Assembly: GCA_963803495.1 (NCBI GenBank)
Contig: CAWDMP010000002.1
Span: 248,001 to 312,000 of the forward strand
From: Persicitalea sp963803495
GTDB taxonomy: Bacteria > Bacteroidota > Bacteroidia > Cytophagales > Spirosomataceae
Direction: 5' to 3'
DNA length: 64,000 nt
This document shows positions 16,034-25,957 of this stretch, piece after piece (position 1 is the first letter of the stretch; every line of letters starts with the position of its first letter). Below the pieces are notes generated by a model. It worked only from the letters and a program-made list of their open reading frames with translations. It made no database searches and had not been told where the DNA came from. The translations under genes and the position numbers were made by a program.

Positions 16034-16695
16034 GCTCGCACCACATCGTGCGGGAGAAGCAAGAGCCCGCGCTCATCATCGCCAACGGCGAGGCGTGCAG
16101 CGACGAAATGTTGGGCCAATTGCTCGAATGGAGTCCCTTCGTCGTCGTGCTCGACGATGCCATCCACCGCGTGCTCGATGCAGGCGTGAAGGTCGATGTC
16201 TGGCTTGGCGACTTCGACCATGCGCCCAATTTCGAGGCGGTCCGCGCCCGGCAGTACCCGCTGGAAATAATCTCTGCACCCGACCAGGACAAGACCGACC
16301 TAGAGAAAGGCATCGAGTTTTTGATCGAGCGTGGCTTCCCGGCCGCCAACATTGTGTGGGCCACGGGCCGCCGCGCCGACCACGCCATCACCAACATCAC
16401 CAACTTGGTACGCTACAAAAACCAGATTCAGTTGGTGATGTACGACGATTATTCCAAGATTTTCCCGCTAATGGGTACCTACGAAAAGTGGTACACCGCC
16501 GAAACCCCCATTTCACTGATTCCGGTGGGGGAAGTGCGTGGCATTATCACCAGCGGCCTAAAATACAACCTTGACGGCGAAGTACTTACGCTGGGGTACC
16601 GCTCGGGCAACAGCAACGAAGCGGAAACCGATGGCTTCGTGCGCATCACAGCGCGGGAAGGTGATTTGCTGATTATGGAGTGCTGGGATCGATGA
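16030..16695 (+). CDS. thiN: Thiamine diphosphokinase
   Basis: A 221-residue thiamine pyrophosphokinase that transfers pyrophosphate from ATP to thiamine, giving the cofactor thiamine diphosphate. Visible family motifs are WLGDFDH near residue 57 (the catalytic GDFDS-like loop), DQDKTDLEKGIEFL near residue 85 and TGRRADHAITN near residue 115. The C-terminal beta domain ends with ITAREGDLLIMECWDR. The GTG start at 16030 overlaps the mazG stop. No TPP riboswitch precedes it, consistent with its being the second gene of an operon. The same C-terminal sequence recurs in decayed form at 17371-17476, after the toxin-antitoxin pair. Confidence 0.9.
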   Translation: MSSHHIVREKQEPALIIANGEACSDEMLGQLLEWSPFVVVLDDAIHRVLDAGVKVDVWLGDFDHAPNFEAVRARQYPLEIISAPDQDKTDLEKGIEFLIERGFPAANIVWATGRRADHAITNITNLVRYKNQIQLVMYDDYSKIFPLMGTYEKWYTAETPISLIPVGEVRGIITSGLKYNLDGEVLTLGYRSGNSNEAETDGFVRITAREGDLLIMECWDR

Positions 16696-16728
16696 ATACA
16701 AATGCTTAACTTTGATCAAAAAAAAGTC

Positions 16729-16965
16729 ATGCAGCAGACATTTCAATTACATACCACCGAATTGAACGCCAACTTCATCGAGTCTGTCCGGGCATTATTT
16801 GGCGACAAGCAAGTGACGATCACCGTGCAGGATGCGCAAGAAGCACCAGTACTTGATCAGAAAGAACTTTTTCGACAGACCGAAGCCATTCGACTCAGTT
16901 TGAAAGATTTAAAGGTCGATCCTGATATAGATTTTTCAAAATTGGCTGACGAAATGTACTTATGA
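16729..16965 (+). CDS. Antitoxin-like small protein, partner of PIN toxin
   Basis: A 78-residue protein if translated from the ATG at 16729 (MQQTFQLHTTELN); an upstream ATG at 16702 would add nine residues. I do not recognise a DNA-binding fold with certainty. The pattern, an N-terminal beta-rich segment followed by a short charged helical tail ending FSKLADEMYL, is typical of small antitoxins of the VapB or PHD-like kind. The stop overlaps the start of the PIN-domain gene by four bases (ATGA), the usual arrangement for translation of antitoxin before toxin. The pair is lower in GC than the flanking genes, which suggests transfer. Confidence 0.65.
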   Translation: MQQTFQLHTTELNANFIESVRALFGDKQVTITVQDAQEAPVLDQKELFRQTEAIRLSLKDLKVDPDIDFSKLADEMYL

Positions 16966-17366
16966 CATATTTCGATTCAGATGTATTGGTAAACTATTAC
17001 GTAGCGCAAGACCCCCAAAAGCATGTTGAAGCAGTTCAACTTTATAAGGAAACCACCGCTTCCGGGAGTTTCTGCTGTTCGCTACTCGCACTACAGGAGA
17101 CATCCTTCGTTTTGTCTCGCTTGAACGTAAGTCTGAGGAAAATTGAAGAGATGTTACGGGCCAATTTTCCTTATCTGACTACTACATATGAAGTTTCTCA
17201 CTTCAATCGAGCAATCGAAATAGCCAGAAAAGTCGGGTTCCAACACATCAACGACTGCCTGCACACCGCCATCGCCGAAGAATACTGCCAGGAGCTTTAC
17301 ACCTACAACAAGGCCGACTTTAAGCGGATCAGGAAATACACTGATTTAAAAATTACTATTTTATAA
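16962..17366 (+). CDS. PIN-domain ribonuclease toxin, VapC-like
   Basis: A 134-residue PIN-domain protein, the expected size for a VapC-type toxin that cleaves tRNA or rRNA. Acidic active-site residues are in the expected order: Asp5 in YFDSDVLVNYY, Glu46 in LALQETSFVL, Asp98 in HINDCLHTAIA, and Asn116/Asp119 in TYNKADF. Position 116 is Asn where many members have Asp, a tolerated variant. It overlaps the putative antitoxin gene by four bases and is followed within five bases by a decayed thiN 3' end, so the cassette has very sharp borders. The antitoxin would neutralise it by direct binding and repress the pair. Confidence 0.78.
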   Translation: MTYFDSDVLVNYYVAQDPQKHVEAVQLYKETTASGSFCCSLLALQETSFVLSRLNVSLRKIEEMLRANFPYLTTTYEVSHFNRAIEIARKVGFQHINDCLHTAIAEEYCQELYTYNKADFKRIRKYTDLKITIL

Positions 17367-17370
17367 GTGT

Positions 17371-17476
17371 CTGGGACTATCGCGCCAGAAATAGTCGTGA
17401 AGTTGCCACCTACAATTCCGTGCACATCGCGGCGCGGGAAGGAAATCTGTTAATGATAGGGTGCTGAGGTCGTTGA
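17371..17476 (+). pseudogene. Decayed duplicate of the thiN 3' end
   Basis: Allowing one shift of frame near the start, this stretch translates to a tail alignable with the end of the intact thiN at 16030-16695. The motif YRARNSREVATYNSVHIAAR corresponds to YRSGNSNEAETDGFVRITAR, followed by EGNLLMIGC against EGDLLIMEC. More than half of the roughly 29 residues are identical. It has a premature stop where thiN continues with WDR. It begins four bases after the toxin stop codon. It is too divergent to be a very recent duplication; it may be an old direct repeat or a 3' end brought in with the cassette. Confidence 0.75.
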
Positions 17477-17778
17477 ATTGTACGATCGATGGCGCCCTGA
17501 CCCGAACTTCGAATTTTCTCTTCAATCATGAGAATAGAGCCGATAGTACTTTTCTAATGTTCAATAATTCTCCATTGATCAAAAAGTATATAAAGTTGCC
17601 TAAAAACCAAATCGTTAGCCCTTTTTCGCAACTTTTGGTACCGCCCAACCTTTTTATTGTTTTTTAAGATTAAAACTTCATTAATTTTCCGCCCTTATTG
17701 CGGTAGGGGGAGCTGGTGCCATGCGCCGTCTACTTGCCTTTGAGCACAACCCATCTCTAACCAATTAACTTTTTCTGC
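17477..17778. other. AT-rich intergenic region upstream of susC pair 1
   Basis: About 300 bases without a convincing gene. One 68-codon open frame crosses it but has no plausible composition. The region should hold the promoter of the SusC gene; TACTTTTC near 17543 is one mismatch from the -7 consensus, but I cannot place a full promoter. Confidence 0.4.
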
Positions 17779-20700
17779 ATGAAAAAACTTCTTCTCCTGT
17801 TGCTGAGCTTCGTAATCTTTGAGGTACAGGCACAAACCCAGATTCAGGGCAAAGTGACCGACGAGCAGTCGTCGCCGCTGCCCGGTGTCAGCGTGTTGGT
17901 CAAGGGGACCACCACCGGCACCACCACCGATGCCTCGGGCAATTATAGCCTGAGTGCAGCCGAAAGCGCCACCCAGCTGGTGTTCAGCTTTATCGGCTTC
18001 GCTACCGCGACCCAAGACATCAGCGGCCGTAGTACCATCAACGTGTCGCTCGACCAGGAAAGCAATCAGCTTCAAGAGGTGGTCGTGAACGCGCTGGGTT
18101 TCAAAACCCAGAAAGACCGCTCCGGCTCGACTTCCTCGACGGTGACCTCGCAAGCCATTAAGACTACGGGCGAGGTAGGGATTCTGAACAGCCTGGCCGG
18201 TAAGGCCTCGGGCGTCAAGATCGCCCGCGCCAACGGCGACCCCGGCGCGGGTACCAGCATTCAGATTCGCGGCGCCAATACCATTGGCGGCTCTTCTCAA
18301 CCGCTGGTGATCGTGGATGGTGTGCCCATCAGCAACGATAACCTCTACGGTAGCGGTAGTTCGCGCTCGGGTGGTACCTCGCAGCAATCGCGCCTGAATG
18401 ACCTCAATCCTGAGGATGTGGAGTCGGTGCAAGTACTGAAAGGTGCTTCGGCGGCGGCGCTCTGGGGTTCGCGGGCGGCCAACGGCGTGCTTGTGATCAC
18501 GACCAAGCAGGGCAAGCTCAATCAGCGGATGAAGATTTCGTACTCGGCCAGCTACTCGCTCGATGAGATCAACCGCCGCCACCCGCTGCAAAGTACCTGG
18601 GGACAGGGCACGGGCGGTAAGTACAGCCCTACTTCGGCCAACTCCTGGGGCGATAAGATCTCGGCCCGCGCCGGTGGCGAGGACGTCGTGACCACGACGG
18701 GCGAGTACTTCCAGGGTCAAAACGGCGAGAAGATTTATCCCATCAGGACAAAGAATTCTCAGCAGACCTTTGTAGAGCAAAACTTTGACGACGTGTTCCG
18801 CACGGGTTCGTTTCTGGACCAGAACATCACCATTTCGGGTGGGGGCGGCAAGACAACCAACTATTTCAGCCTGGGGTACCTGGGGCAGGACGGCATTATT
18901 CTGGGCAGCGATTACAAGCGGTTCACGATGCGGTTCAACAATCAGACGTTCTTCAACAACTTCGTCAACCTGACCACCAAGGCCAACTACGTCTTTTCGG
19001 ACGCCAACCGGATTCAGCAAAGCTCCAACACGGCGGGCCTGTACCTGGGCTTGCTGCGCACGCCGCCCGATTTTAACCAAAATCCTTACATCGGTACTTA
19101 CTTCAGCGCCAGCGGCGTGGCATCCACCGATCGGCAGCGTAGCTACCGCCGGTACCTGGGCAACAACGTCAACCCGACCTACAACAACCCGCTCTGGACT
19201 GCGCTCGAGCAGAAAGGTACCACCAAGGTCAACCGCTTCAACGCCAACTCCAACCTGAATATCAACCCTGTAAGCTGGCTGCAGCTGGACCTACGCGGTG
19301 GTATCGATACTTACGTCGACAAGCGCGTGTACTTCTCGCCCGTCGGCTCGGCGAGCTTTACCAACGGCCGGATCGACAACGAGCAATTCACCAACACCGA
19401 GGTCAACGTCGACGCCATCGCGCGGGCCGATTTCCCCAACCTGGTACCCGACAAAGTGGGCCTGAACATCACGGCGGGTTTCAACATCAACGACCGCAAC
19501 CGCGAGAGTCTGTACGCTTCGTCGACCAACTTCCTGGTCAACAGCCGCATCCCGACTTTTGCCAACGGCGTGGCACCGTTCGAGATCAACAACAACACCC
19601 GCCGCATCCGCTCTAACCGGGGCTACGGTATTCTTTCGTTCGATTTGTTCAAGCAAGTGTTTCTGAATGTGTCGGGTACCCAAGAGGCGGCTTCTACCAT
19701 CGACGGTACGTTCTTCTATCCTTCGGCCGACCTGGCCTGGCAGTTTTCCGACTTGTTACAGTCGCCCAACAACATTTTCTCGTTTGGCAAGTTGCGGCTT
19801 TCCTACGGCCAAGTGGGCGTGCAGCCCCTGCCCTACCGCTTTGGTACTACCTACGAGACGTTTGTGTACTCGACCTACGACGACGCGCTCGACATCAATG
19901 AGTTTGGCGGCGGCTTCCGCCTTAACGACGACCAGGGCAACGCCAACCTGAAGCCCGAAATCAAAACGGAATTCGAGATCGGTACCGACCTGCGCTTCTT
20001 CCGCGATCGGCTGACGATTGGGGCTACCTACTATCGCAACGAGATCAACGACATCCTGCTGGAAGTGAACCAGTCGCCAAGCTCGGGCTACCTTTCCAAA
20101 TATGCCAATGCTGGCCGCATGGAAAACCGGGGACTGGAAGTCGATTTCAGCCTGTCGACGATCAAGAAAGACAACTTCTCGCTCGACCTATACGGCAACT
20201 TCAACAACAACCGCAACAAGGTACTCGACCTGGCGGGGGTAGATCGCGTAGCGCTCACCAACCAGTCGATCACGTCCAACGCCATCGTGGGCCAGCCGCT
20301 GGGTATCCTGTTTGGTAGCCGCGCCACCCGCAATGCCGACGGCAGCTTGAAACTGGACGAAAACGGCTTCCCTACCCTCGATCCCGAGCAGGGTATCATC
20401 GGCGATCCTAACCCCGACTGGCGCGGCGGCCTGGGCCTGCGCGCTGCGTTCAAAGGCTTGTCGTTCAACGTACTGTTTGAGACCTACCAGGGCGGCGACT
20501 TCGCCGAGCGGACGCGTTTTGTGCTTAACAGCTTCGGTACCTACAACGACACTGAAAGCGAAGTAACGCTGACCCAAGACCTGAAAAACGCGGCGGGCAA
20601 GGTGTTTCCGGCGGGTACTACGGTGCGCGGCAACATCGGCAACTACGGCGGGGGCGACATCCTGCTCGACGAGCAGTGGTACACCACGCTGGGCGGTGGC

Positions 20701-20985
20701 CTGGGCGGCTCGGCCATCAACGAATTCGCGGTCACGGATGGTAGCTGGACGCGCCTCCGCGAGGTATCGCTGGGCTACAGCATCGGCGGTGCCAAGTTTC
20801 GCAACGCCACCAAGCTGGGCTCCATCGACCTGTCCATTTCGGGGCGAAACCTGGTACTCTGGACCAAGATAAAAGGAATCGACCCGGAAGTGAATCAATC
20901 GGGCGTCGACAACGGCTTCGGCATCGAGTACTTCACCAACCCAAGTACCCGCTCGTGGGTGTTTTCGGTTAAGATAAATTATTAA
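17779..20985 (+). CDS. SusC/RagA-family TonB-dependent outer-membrane transporter (pair 1)
   Basis: A 1068-residue TonB-linked transporter. The order is: signal peptide ending EVQAQ (residues 1-19), carboxypeptidase-like regulatory domain with GKVTDEQSSPLPGVSV and VFSFIGF (about 25-90), TonB-dependent plug beginning near LQEVVVNALGF (about 97), with GDPGAGTSIQIRGANT and GSRAANGVLVITTKQ, then a 22-strand barrel ending in an aromatic residue (VFSVKINY). It imports a ligand held by its SusD lid using TonB energy. The substrate is not readable: the next genes encode a carboxypeptidase and a penicillin-acylase-type hydrolase, which could mean peptides or amides rather than glycans. The SusD gene follows after 139 bases. 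Confidence 0.93.
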   Translation: MKKLLLLLLSFVIFEVQAQTQIQGKVTDEQSSPLPGVSVLVKGTTTGTTTDASGNYSLSAAESATQLVFSFIGFATATQDISGRSTINVSLDQESNQLQEVVVNALGFKTQKDRSGSTSSTVTSQAIKTTGEVGILNSLAGKASGVKIARANGDPGAGTSIQIRGANTIGGSSQPLVIVDGVPISNDNLYGSGSSRSGGTSQQSRLNDLNPEDVESVQVLKGASAAALWGSRAANGVLVITTKQGKLNQRMKISYSASYSLDEINRRHPLQSTWGQGTGGKYSPTSANSWGDKISARAGGEDVVTTTGEYFQGQNGEKIYPIRTKNSQQTFVEQNFDDVFRTGSFLDQNITISGGGGKTTNYFSLGYLGQDGIILGSDYKRFTMRFNNQTFFNNFVNLTTKANYVFSDANRIQQSSNTAGLYLGLLRTPPDFNQNPYIGTYFSASGVASTDRQRSYRRYLGNNVNPTYNNPLWTALEQKGTTKVNRFNANSNLNINPVSWLQLDLRGGIDTYVDKRVYFSPVGSASFTNGRIDNEQFTNTEVNVDAIARADFPNLVPDKVGLNITAGFNINDRNRESLYASSTNFLVNSRIPTFANGVAPFEINNNTRRIRSNRGYGILSFDLFKQVFLNVSGTQEAASTIDGTFFYPSADLAWQFSDLLQSPNNIFSFGKLRLSYGQVGVQPLPYRFGTTYETFVYSTYDDALDINEFGGGFRLNDDQGNANLKPEIKTEFEIGTDLRFFRDRLTIGATYYRNEINDILLEVNQSPSSGYLSKYANAGRMENRGLEVDFSLSTIKKDNFSLDLYGNFNNNRNKVLDLAGVDRVALTNQSITSNAIVGQPLGILFGSRATRNADGSLKLDENGFPTLDPEQGIIGDPNPDWRGGLGLRAAFKGLSFNVLFETYQGGDFAERTRFVLNSFGTYNDTESEVTLTQDLKNAAGKVFPAGTTVRGNIGNYGGGDILLDEQWYTTLGGGLGGSAINEFAVTDGSWTRLREVSLGYSIGGAKFRNATKLGSIDLSISGRNLVLWTKIKGIDPEVNQSGVDNGFGIEYFTNPSTRSWVFSVKINY

Positions 20986-21004
20986 TTTAAGCCACAGAGT
21001 CGAC

Positions 21005-21070
21005 AAAGCCACAAAGCGGCATGGGCCGCCCCGCCCAAAGTGGGCTGACGCATGAAATCTTTGTGGCTTT
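21005..21070. repeat. Inverted repeat between susC and susD of pair 1
   Basis: AAAGCCACAAAG (21005-21016) and its exact complement (21059-21070) enclose a small hairpin GCCCA-AAG-TGGGC (21033-21045). Degenerate copies of the GGCTTTG unit follow to about 21100. It could reduce susD expression relative to susC or stabilise the susC transcript. Confidence 0.5.
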
Positions 21071-21124
21071 GCGGCTTTGGAGCTTTGGAGCTTTGTCGCT
21101 TCTAAAAACTAACATCACCATATA

Positions 21125-22511
21125 ATGAAAAATATAAAATACCTCACCCTCGCCACCCTCCTCTTCTCAGCCGTTGGCTGTGAGTCGCTGGTGAAGGACA
21201 TCAACGACAATCCGAACGAGATTTCGTCGGACAACTTCGAAGCGGGTGTACTGCTGCTGAAAGGCATGGAGCTCGCCAACGTGAGCGTGCAGCTCGGCCA
21301 CCAAACCCGGATTGCGGGCATGTGGAGCGGGCAGACGCGCGGCATTGCGCTACTGTATAAGAGCATTTACGAATACAACCTATCCGCCGAAGAAACCAGC
21401 GGCATCTGGGAAAATGCCTACCAGGGCGTGGTGAAGCAAGCCAGGGTCATGCGCGCCCAAACGGCCGACTAGCCCCAAGGCCGCCCAGTACTCCGGCATC
21501 GCCAAGGTAATCGAGGCCAACGCCATGGGTACCATCGCCAGCCTGTTCGGGGATGTACCTTATAGCGAAATTTCCAACGATGACATTGCCGACCCGAAAT
21601 TCGACAGTCAGAAGGCCGTTTTCGATCAACTTCAAACCTTGCTCGACGGCGCCATCGCGGACCTGGCCGGAGCGGGTAGTTCAGCCCTGCCGGAAGATTT
21701 GTACCTGAACGGCAACACCCAAAAGTGGACTCGGGTCGCCTACACGCTCAAAGCCCGGATGTATATGTATACCCGCGAGTACCCAAAGGCCTACGAAGCG
21801 GCCCTGAAGGGAATTTCTTCGGCCAGCGAGGCGCTGACTTTCACACCGCCCAACATCGGCAACGGCAGCCTGAACCTGAACTACAAGATGATCAATGAGC
21901 GCGGCGGCTACTGGACTTTCGCGGGCAGCCACCTGGAAAAGGTACTTGGCCGACGCAACAACGCCAAGACGGACGAAGCGGCCCGCCTGGCCTATTACAA
22001 GTTCGATGGCAACGCGGCCAACAACAACAAGGGCATTGCGGCAGCGGGACGTCCCATGACGCTGGTCGGCTACGAGGAAAACCTGCTGATTCTGGCCGAG
22101 GCCGGTACCCGGACGCTGGGCGTGGAGGAAGGCTTGAAGCAACTCAACGTACTGCGCGCTTACCTGGCGTCGGGCAAGGCATTCGAGAAACTGAACGCTA
22201 CCGATGCGATCAAGTACGAGCCCTACGTGCTGGCCGATTTCGAGAAAGGTACCGGCGGCATCGAAAACGCCGACAACCTGGCTACCGAGCGCGCGCTGTT
22301 ACGCGAGATTATCGAGGAGCGCTACGTGTCGGGCTTCACCGGCCTGATGCCCTTCGACGACCTGCGCCGCCTGGGTACCAAGGAAAAGGACATCGCCATC
22401 CTGCCCCCGTTCAACTCAGCGACTGCTAACAAGTACCCTCAGCGCTTCGTGGTAGCCCAAACCGAACTCAGCGCCAACCGCAATGCGCCACGGGATCGCG
22501 GGGATTTTTGA
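21125..22511 (+). pseudogene. SusD/RagB-family lipoprotein of pair 1, single-base frameshift
   Basis: Surface lipoprotein that captures ligand for SusC pair 1. The N-terminal part (from 21125) has a lipoprotein signal ending SAVGCES (Cys19), and the conserved SusD helical repeats follow. The frame is broken by a stop at 21470-21472; removing T21470 restores a continuous protein through SPKAAQYSGIAKVIEANAMG and LFGDVPYSEI to the stop at 22511. The restored length, about 460 residues, is normal. Because everything else is conserved, a sequencing indel is at least as likely as a real mutation. The C-terminal region ends QTELSANRNAPRDRGDF, as usual for the family. Confidence 0.85.
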
Positions 22512-22521
22512 GGAGACGGAA

Positions 22522-22600
22522 GTGAATAGGTAGAGGTAGAGGTAGATATGAGATATGAGAATAGGTTGAGTGCGCATTCTTCTGATTCATCATTCATATC
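22522..22600. repeat. Short tandem repeats GGTAGA and ATATGAG
   Basis: Three GGTAGA hexamers and two ATATGAG heptamers lie between the convergent susD and carboxypeptidase genes, with an ATTCATATCTC segment partly complementary to them. It may form a weak hairpin. Confidence 0.4.
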
Positions 22601-22602
22601 TC

Positions 22603-23843
22603 CTAATTCAAAAGCACTTTCATCATCTCTTCCGCCGCCACGCGACTTTTGGTCTTGGATGAAGTCGCGGGGCGTGGCGTCGCCGATTTCGTAGGTGATG
22701 CCGATGGCCTTGAAGGCGACGAAAAACCAACCTTTGCTGACGGGCTGGCCGACATTGGAGGGCGAGATGTTGGGCTCGTAGTCTGAAATGGCGTTCTTGA
22801 TTCCGGTGAGCCACTTTTTGGTAAAATCGGGATGCGCCGTGGCCGTATCGGAGTTATTGATGTAATACACGTCGTCGTAAGTCGAGTGAAAATCCAGGCC
22901 CAGGATCACCGGGGCCTGGATTTTGTTTGCGTAATCGGTGATGTACTTCGCCATTTGCCGGGTTTCGGGCTGATTATAGCGATCCCAATCACGGTTGAGG
23001 TCGATGCCACCCGCGTTGTGCCGCCAGTGGCCAAGGTCGACGCCGTCGGGGTTTTGCATCGGAAAGAGCAGTACCTGGTACTTTTGGCGGAAGGCGCGGG
23101 TGAGTTCGTCGTCTTCCAGCAGTCGTTCGGTGAAATGCAGGAACGCCAGTTGCCCCGTCGTTTCGGGCGGATGTTGGCGGCTCATGAGCACGATGATTTC
23201 TTTTTGCTGCTTGTTTTTCTCAAATAGCGAAGCGGTGTACATCGGGCGACCGAGTTTGCTTTTGCCGTAGGTACCTACCTTTACCGCCTGATTTTGTTGC
23301 CTGAATCCCGTCCAACCACTCGCGAAGGTGGTCAGTGGTGAAAAGCTCTTGTCCGGCTACCCAAAGCGTATCACTACTCAATGTCAGCGGAAATTGCACG
23401 TTACCGCCCCTTTTCGTCAGCTGATTGCTATCCAGGTCGGTCCAATTCCGGCCATCGGGCGATAGTTTGGGCAGGTAGCGGTGGGTACCGTTTTGGTAGT
23501 CGATATTAAGATAAATTTTCTTCGGTGCGTCACTCCAAAGTTTGAAAGCATACCAGGGACTCGGGTTGATAGGCGTGTTTTCAGGCGCGATCGTGACGGT
23601 GAAAGTACTGTCGTTCAGGGTCGTGAAGTCGTTTAGTCGCGCACCGTTGAACAGATTGGAAGCCGACACGCCCGCCGCCGTGCGGTAGGTTTTTTTCTCC
23701 TGGAACTGCACAGGCTTTGTTTCCGTATCGACATAATTCGGGAATTGATAGGGCCGCTGACCGTTACTGTAAATGTTCTTCTTACAGCCAAACGCTAAAA
23801 GAGTAAAGCAAAACAAAAGGGGGTAGTACCGAAGCTTATTCAT
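22603..23843 (-). pseudogene. M14-family zinc carboxypeptidase lipoprotein, two frameshifts
   Basis: A secreted metallocarboxypeptidase-like protein. It starts at 23843 with a lipoprotein signal (LLAFGCKKN, Cys20), then an N-terminal beta domain of about 180 residues, then the M14 domain. Zinc ligands are intact: His and Glu in MSRQHPPETTG and His in LDFHSTYDDVY; the catalytic Glu is in ITYEIGD. Two single-base frameshifts break it: near 23280 (before GTYGKSKLGRPMYTASLF) and near 22642 (before VAAEEMMKVLLN, which ends in a stop at 22603). With both corrected the protein is about 413 residues. It probably removes residues from peptides or peptidoglycan outside the cell. It is 33 bases downstream of the acylase gene on the same strand. 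Confidence 0.8.
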
Positions 23844-23876
23844 AGGTCGAGAGGTATTTTTTTTTGATAAAATCAA

Positions 23877-25923
23877 TCACTTAGGCGCATACACCCGCTT
23901 GGCCTCGCGAAGTACCTGCGCCTTGTCCAGCGTCATTTTCTTGGTTTTTTTGGCTACGAATAGCTCCATCTGATCGGCGTAATGCGGACTGTCCGGCCGG
24001 TTGGATGCGCCGTAGTTGATCACCGATTCGATGATGGGCAACCCTGCTTCGGGATAACGCACCAGCTCAATGTACGACTCGCCCTGTACGACTTTCAGCT
24101 TGCCGTCTTTGTGGGGGGCCGAGTTGATGGCCGTGATCACATCCGGCATCCCCCACATCGGGAGCTCTTTTTCGCCTCGTACCAGTTTTTGCAGATCACC
24201 TAATTCGATGTCGGTGCGCTTGAAATTAGTTTGGAGGTACTCTTTGACAGAGTGCAGCCCTTCCAGGCACTCGGCGGGGGTCAAAGTATGATCGAAGCCC
24301 TTGTCGACCAATTGGGCGTAGATGGCACGATAAAATAGTAAAAATACGGCGGCCCCGTGGCTATCGGTATCCGTCTTGCGATTCCAGTTCTGGACATCCG
24401 TAATCAGGGTAGCCAGTTCGGCATGTTCCGAAGCCTGCAACTGGAACAGCGCGTCGATGTTGGTCTGGAACGCGAGCTTTTCGGGCAATTGGTTGTCGTA
24501 CTTGATGCGCTTGAAATCCTCGTAACTCAGCTTATCGTATTGTCCAAAAAGCGCCTGCATCCGTACGCTCCGGTTGTTGTTCGTCGTCTCGTAGCCCATC
24601 GTCGGGTCGAAATCGGCCGCTTTCAGGTTGTCGCCCGGACCGGTGGCGTCGAAGGGCGTGTTGTTGGTATTGAACAGGTACCCGCTTTTGGGATTGACGT
24701 ACTGCGGTAGATCCTGCAACGGGTGAAATTCATTCCACAGCGTGGCAGACACGTTGCCGGGGACGGTACTTTGCCAGTTGTAGCCGGGCTGGCGGAGCGG
24801 AATCTTGCCGTTGCTTACGTAAAAGATCGTATCGTGGCGGTCGGCGTAGACGGTGTTGAAGCCGGGAATCGCTGTCATTTCCATGGCTTTGTAGAACTCC
24901 GAAAAATTGCGCGCCTTGTTCATGCGGTACCACTGCTCCACCGCCCGGATATCCTGGTTGGCCCCGAAACGTAGTGAGAAAGTACCCTGGTCGTTGCGAA
25001 GCGTCGCGCCGTACTTACTCCAAAGTACCTCTTTCTTCACCGGAATTCGAAACGGTCCTACCTTGACTTTGAGCTTGACCTTTTTGGCTTCCAGCGTCTC
25101 GTACTTTCGTCGAATTGTATTCCGTATTATTGTCAGGGTTGATTTCGAGTTGGTACACGTCTACTTTATCCTGAAAATTGACCGTGTGCGCCCAGCCCAG
25201 GTTCTCGTTGGTACCCAGAAAAACCACCGGGCTACCCGGAAAAAGTCCGCCGAGCATGTTCCAGCCTTCTTCGCTGTGCAGGTGGGCTTCGTACCAGGCC
25301 ACCGGCCCTTCGAGCGGTTGGTGGGAGTTGATGGCCAGGTAGGTTTGTCCGTCGGTGGTTTTGGACGAGTGCACCGCAAACGCGTTGGAACCGCCCGACG
25401 CGAAGGCTTTGAGGGTGGGGACTCTTCGGTTAAAAATAGAAGCCAGCGCTTTGTCGACGCCCGTGATCATCGAGGCAGAGAACACCAGCGAGGTAAGGTA
25501 CGATTCAAGGGTAGCCGGGAAAGAACCGCGCACCAGTACTTCGCGCGGATGCCGGGCCGCGTAGGCATTGATTCCCTGCACGTAGCCGTCGAGCAGCGCC
25601 ACAAAATCGGGCGCGAGGGTCGAATATTTTTCCTGCACCACCTCCCGGCAACGCAGCAGATGCACGATGTAGTCGACGGTGGCACCGTCTTTGCCGCGCA
25701 ACCGGCCCAGCTTTCCTTCCCCGGCCAGTAACGTGAATTGCATGGTGGCAAAATCGTCCTCGGCGTTGGCCCAGGCCAGGCCATAGGCTACTTCTGGGTC
25801 CGTTTTGGCAAAAATATGGGGTACTCCGTAAGCATCGCGGGCGATTTTGATGGAGTCGGGATGGATCGTTTGGGCCGACAGCGACGACGTCAGGAGCAGG
25901 AAAAACAGGATGCACAACAGCAT
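23877..25923 (-). pseudogene. Penicillin-acylase-family N-terminal-nucleophile hydrolase, frameshift
   Basis: A secreted amidase-like enzyme of the penicillin acylase (Ntn hydrolase) family. It starts at 25923 with the signal MLLCILFFLLLTSSLSAQ. The nucleophile Ser179 lies in ASGGSNAFAV, where autoprocessing would create the beta subunit. The downstream half has the usual GETTNNNRSV-type segment and ends at 23877. A single-base frameshift near 25111 separates EYNSTK from RKYETLEAKKVKLKVKVGPF. The corrected protein is about 680 residues, close to the family norm. Possible substrates are acyl-homoserine lactones, N-acyl amino acids or beta-lactams; none can be chosen from sequence. The M14 carboxypeptidase follows on the same strand. 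Confidence 0.85.
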
Positions 25924-25957
25924 GGAGCGGTCGAATGTAGATGGATCGGAGGCCAAG

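Noticed and set aside
17461..17667. 68-codon open frame after the decayed thiN copy
   Set aside because: It starts inside the remnant, is rich in residues expected from AT-rich spacer and resembles nothing known.
17695..19080. Open frame of 461 codons on the minus strand inside the SusC gene of pair 1
   Set aside because: It is the antisense of a confidently identified transporter, has no known domain, and long antisense frames are expected in GC-rich coding DNA.
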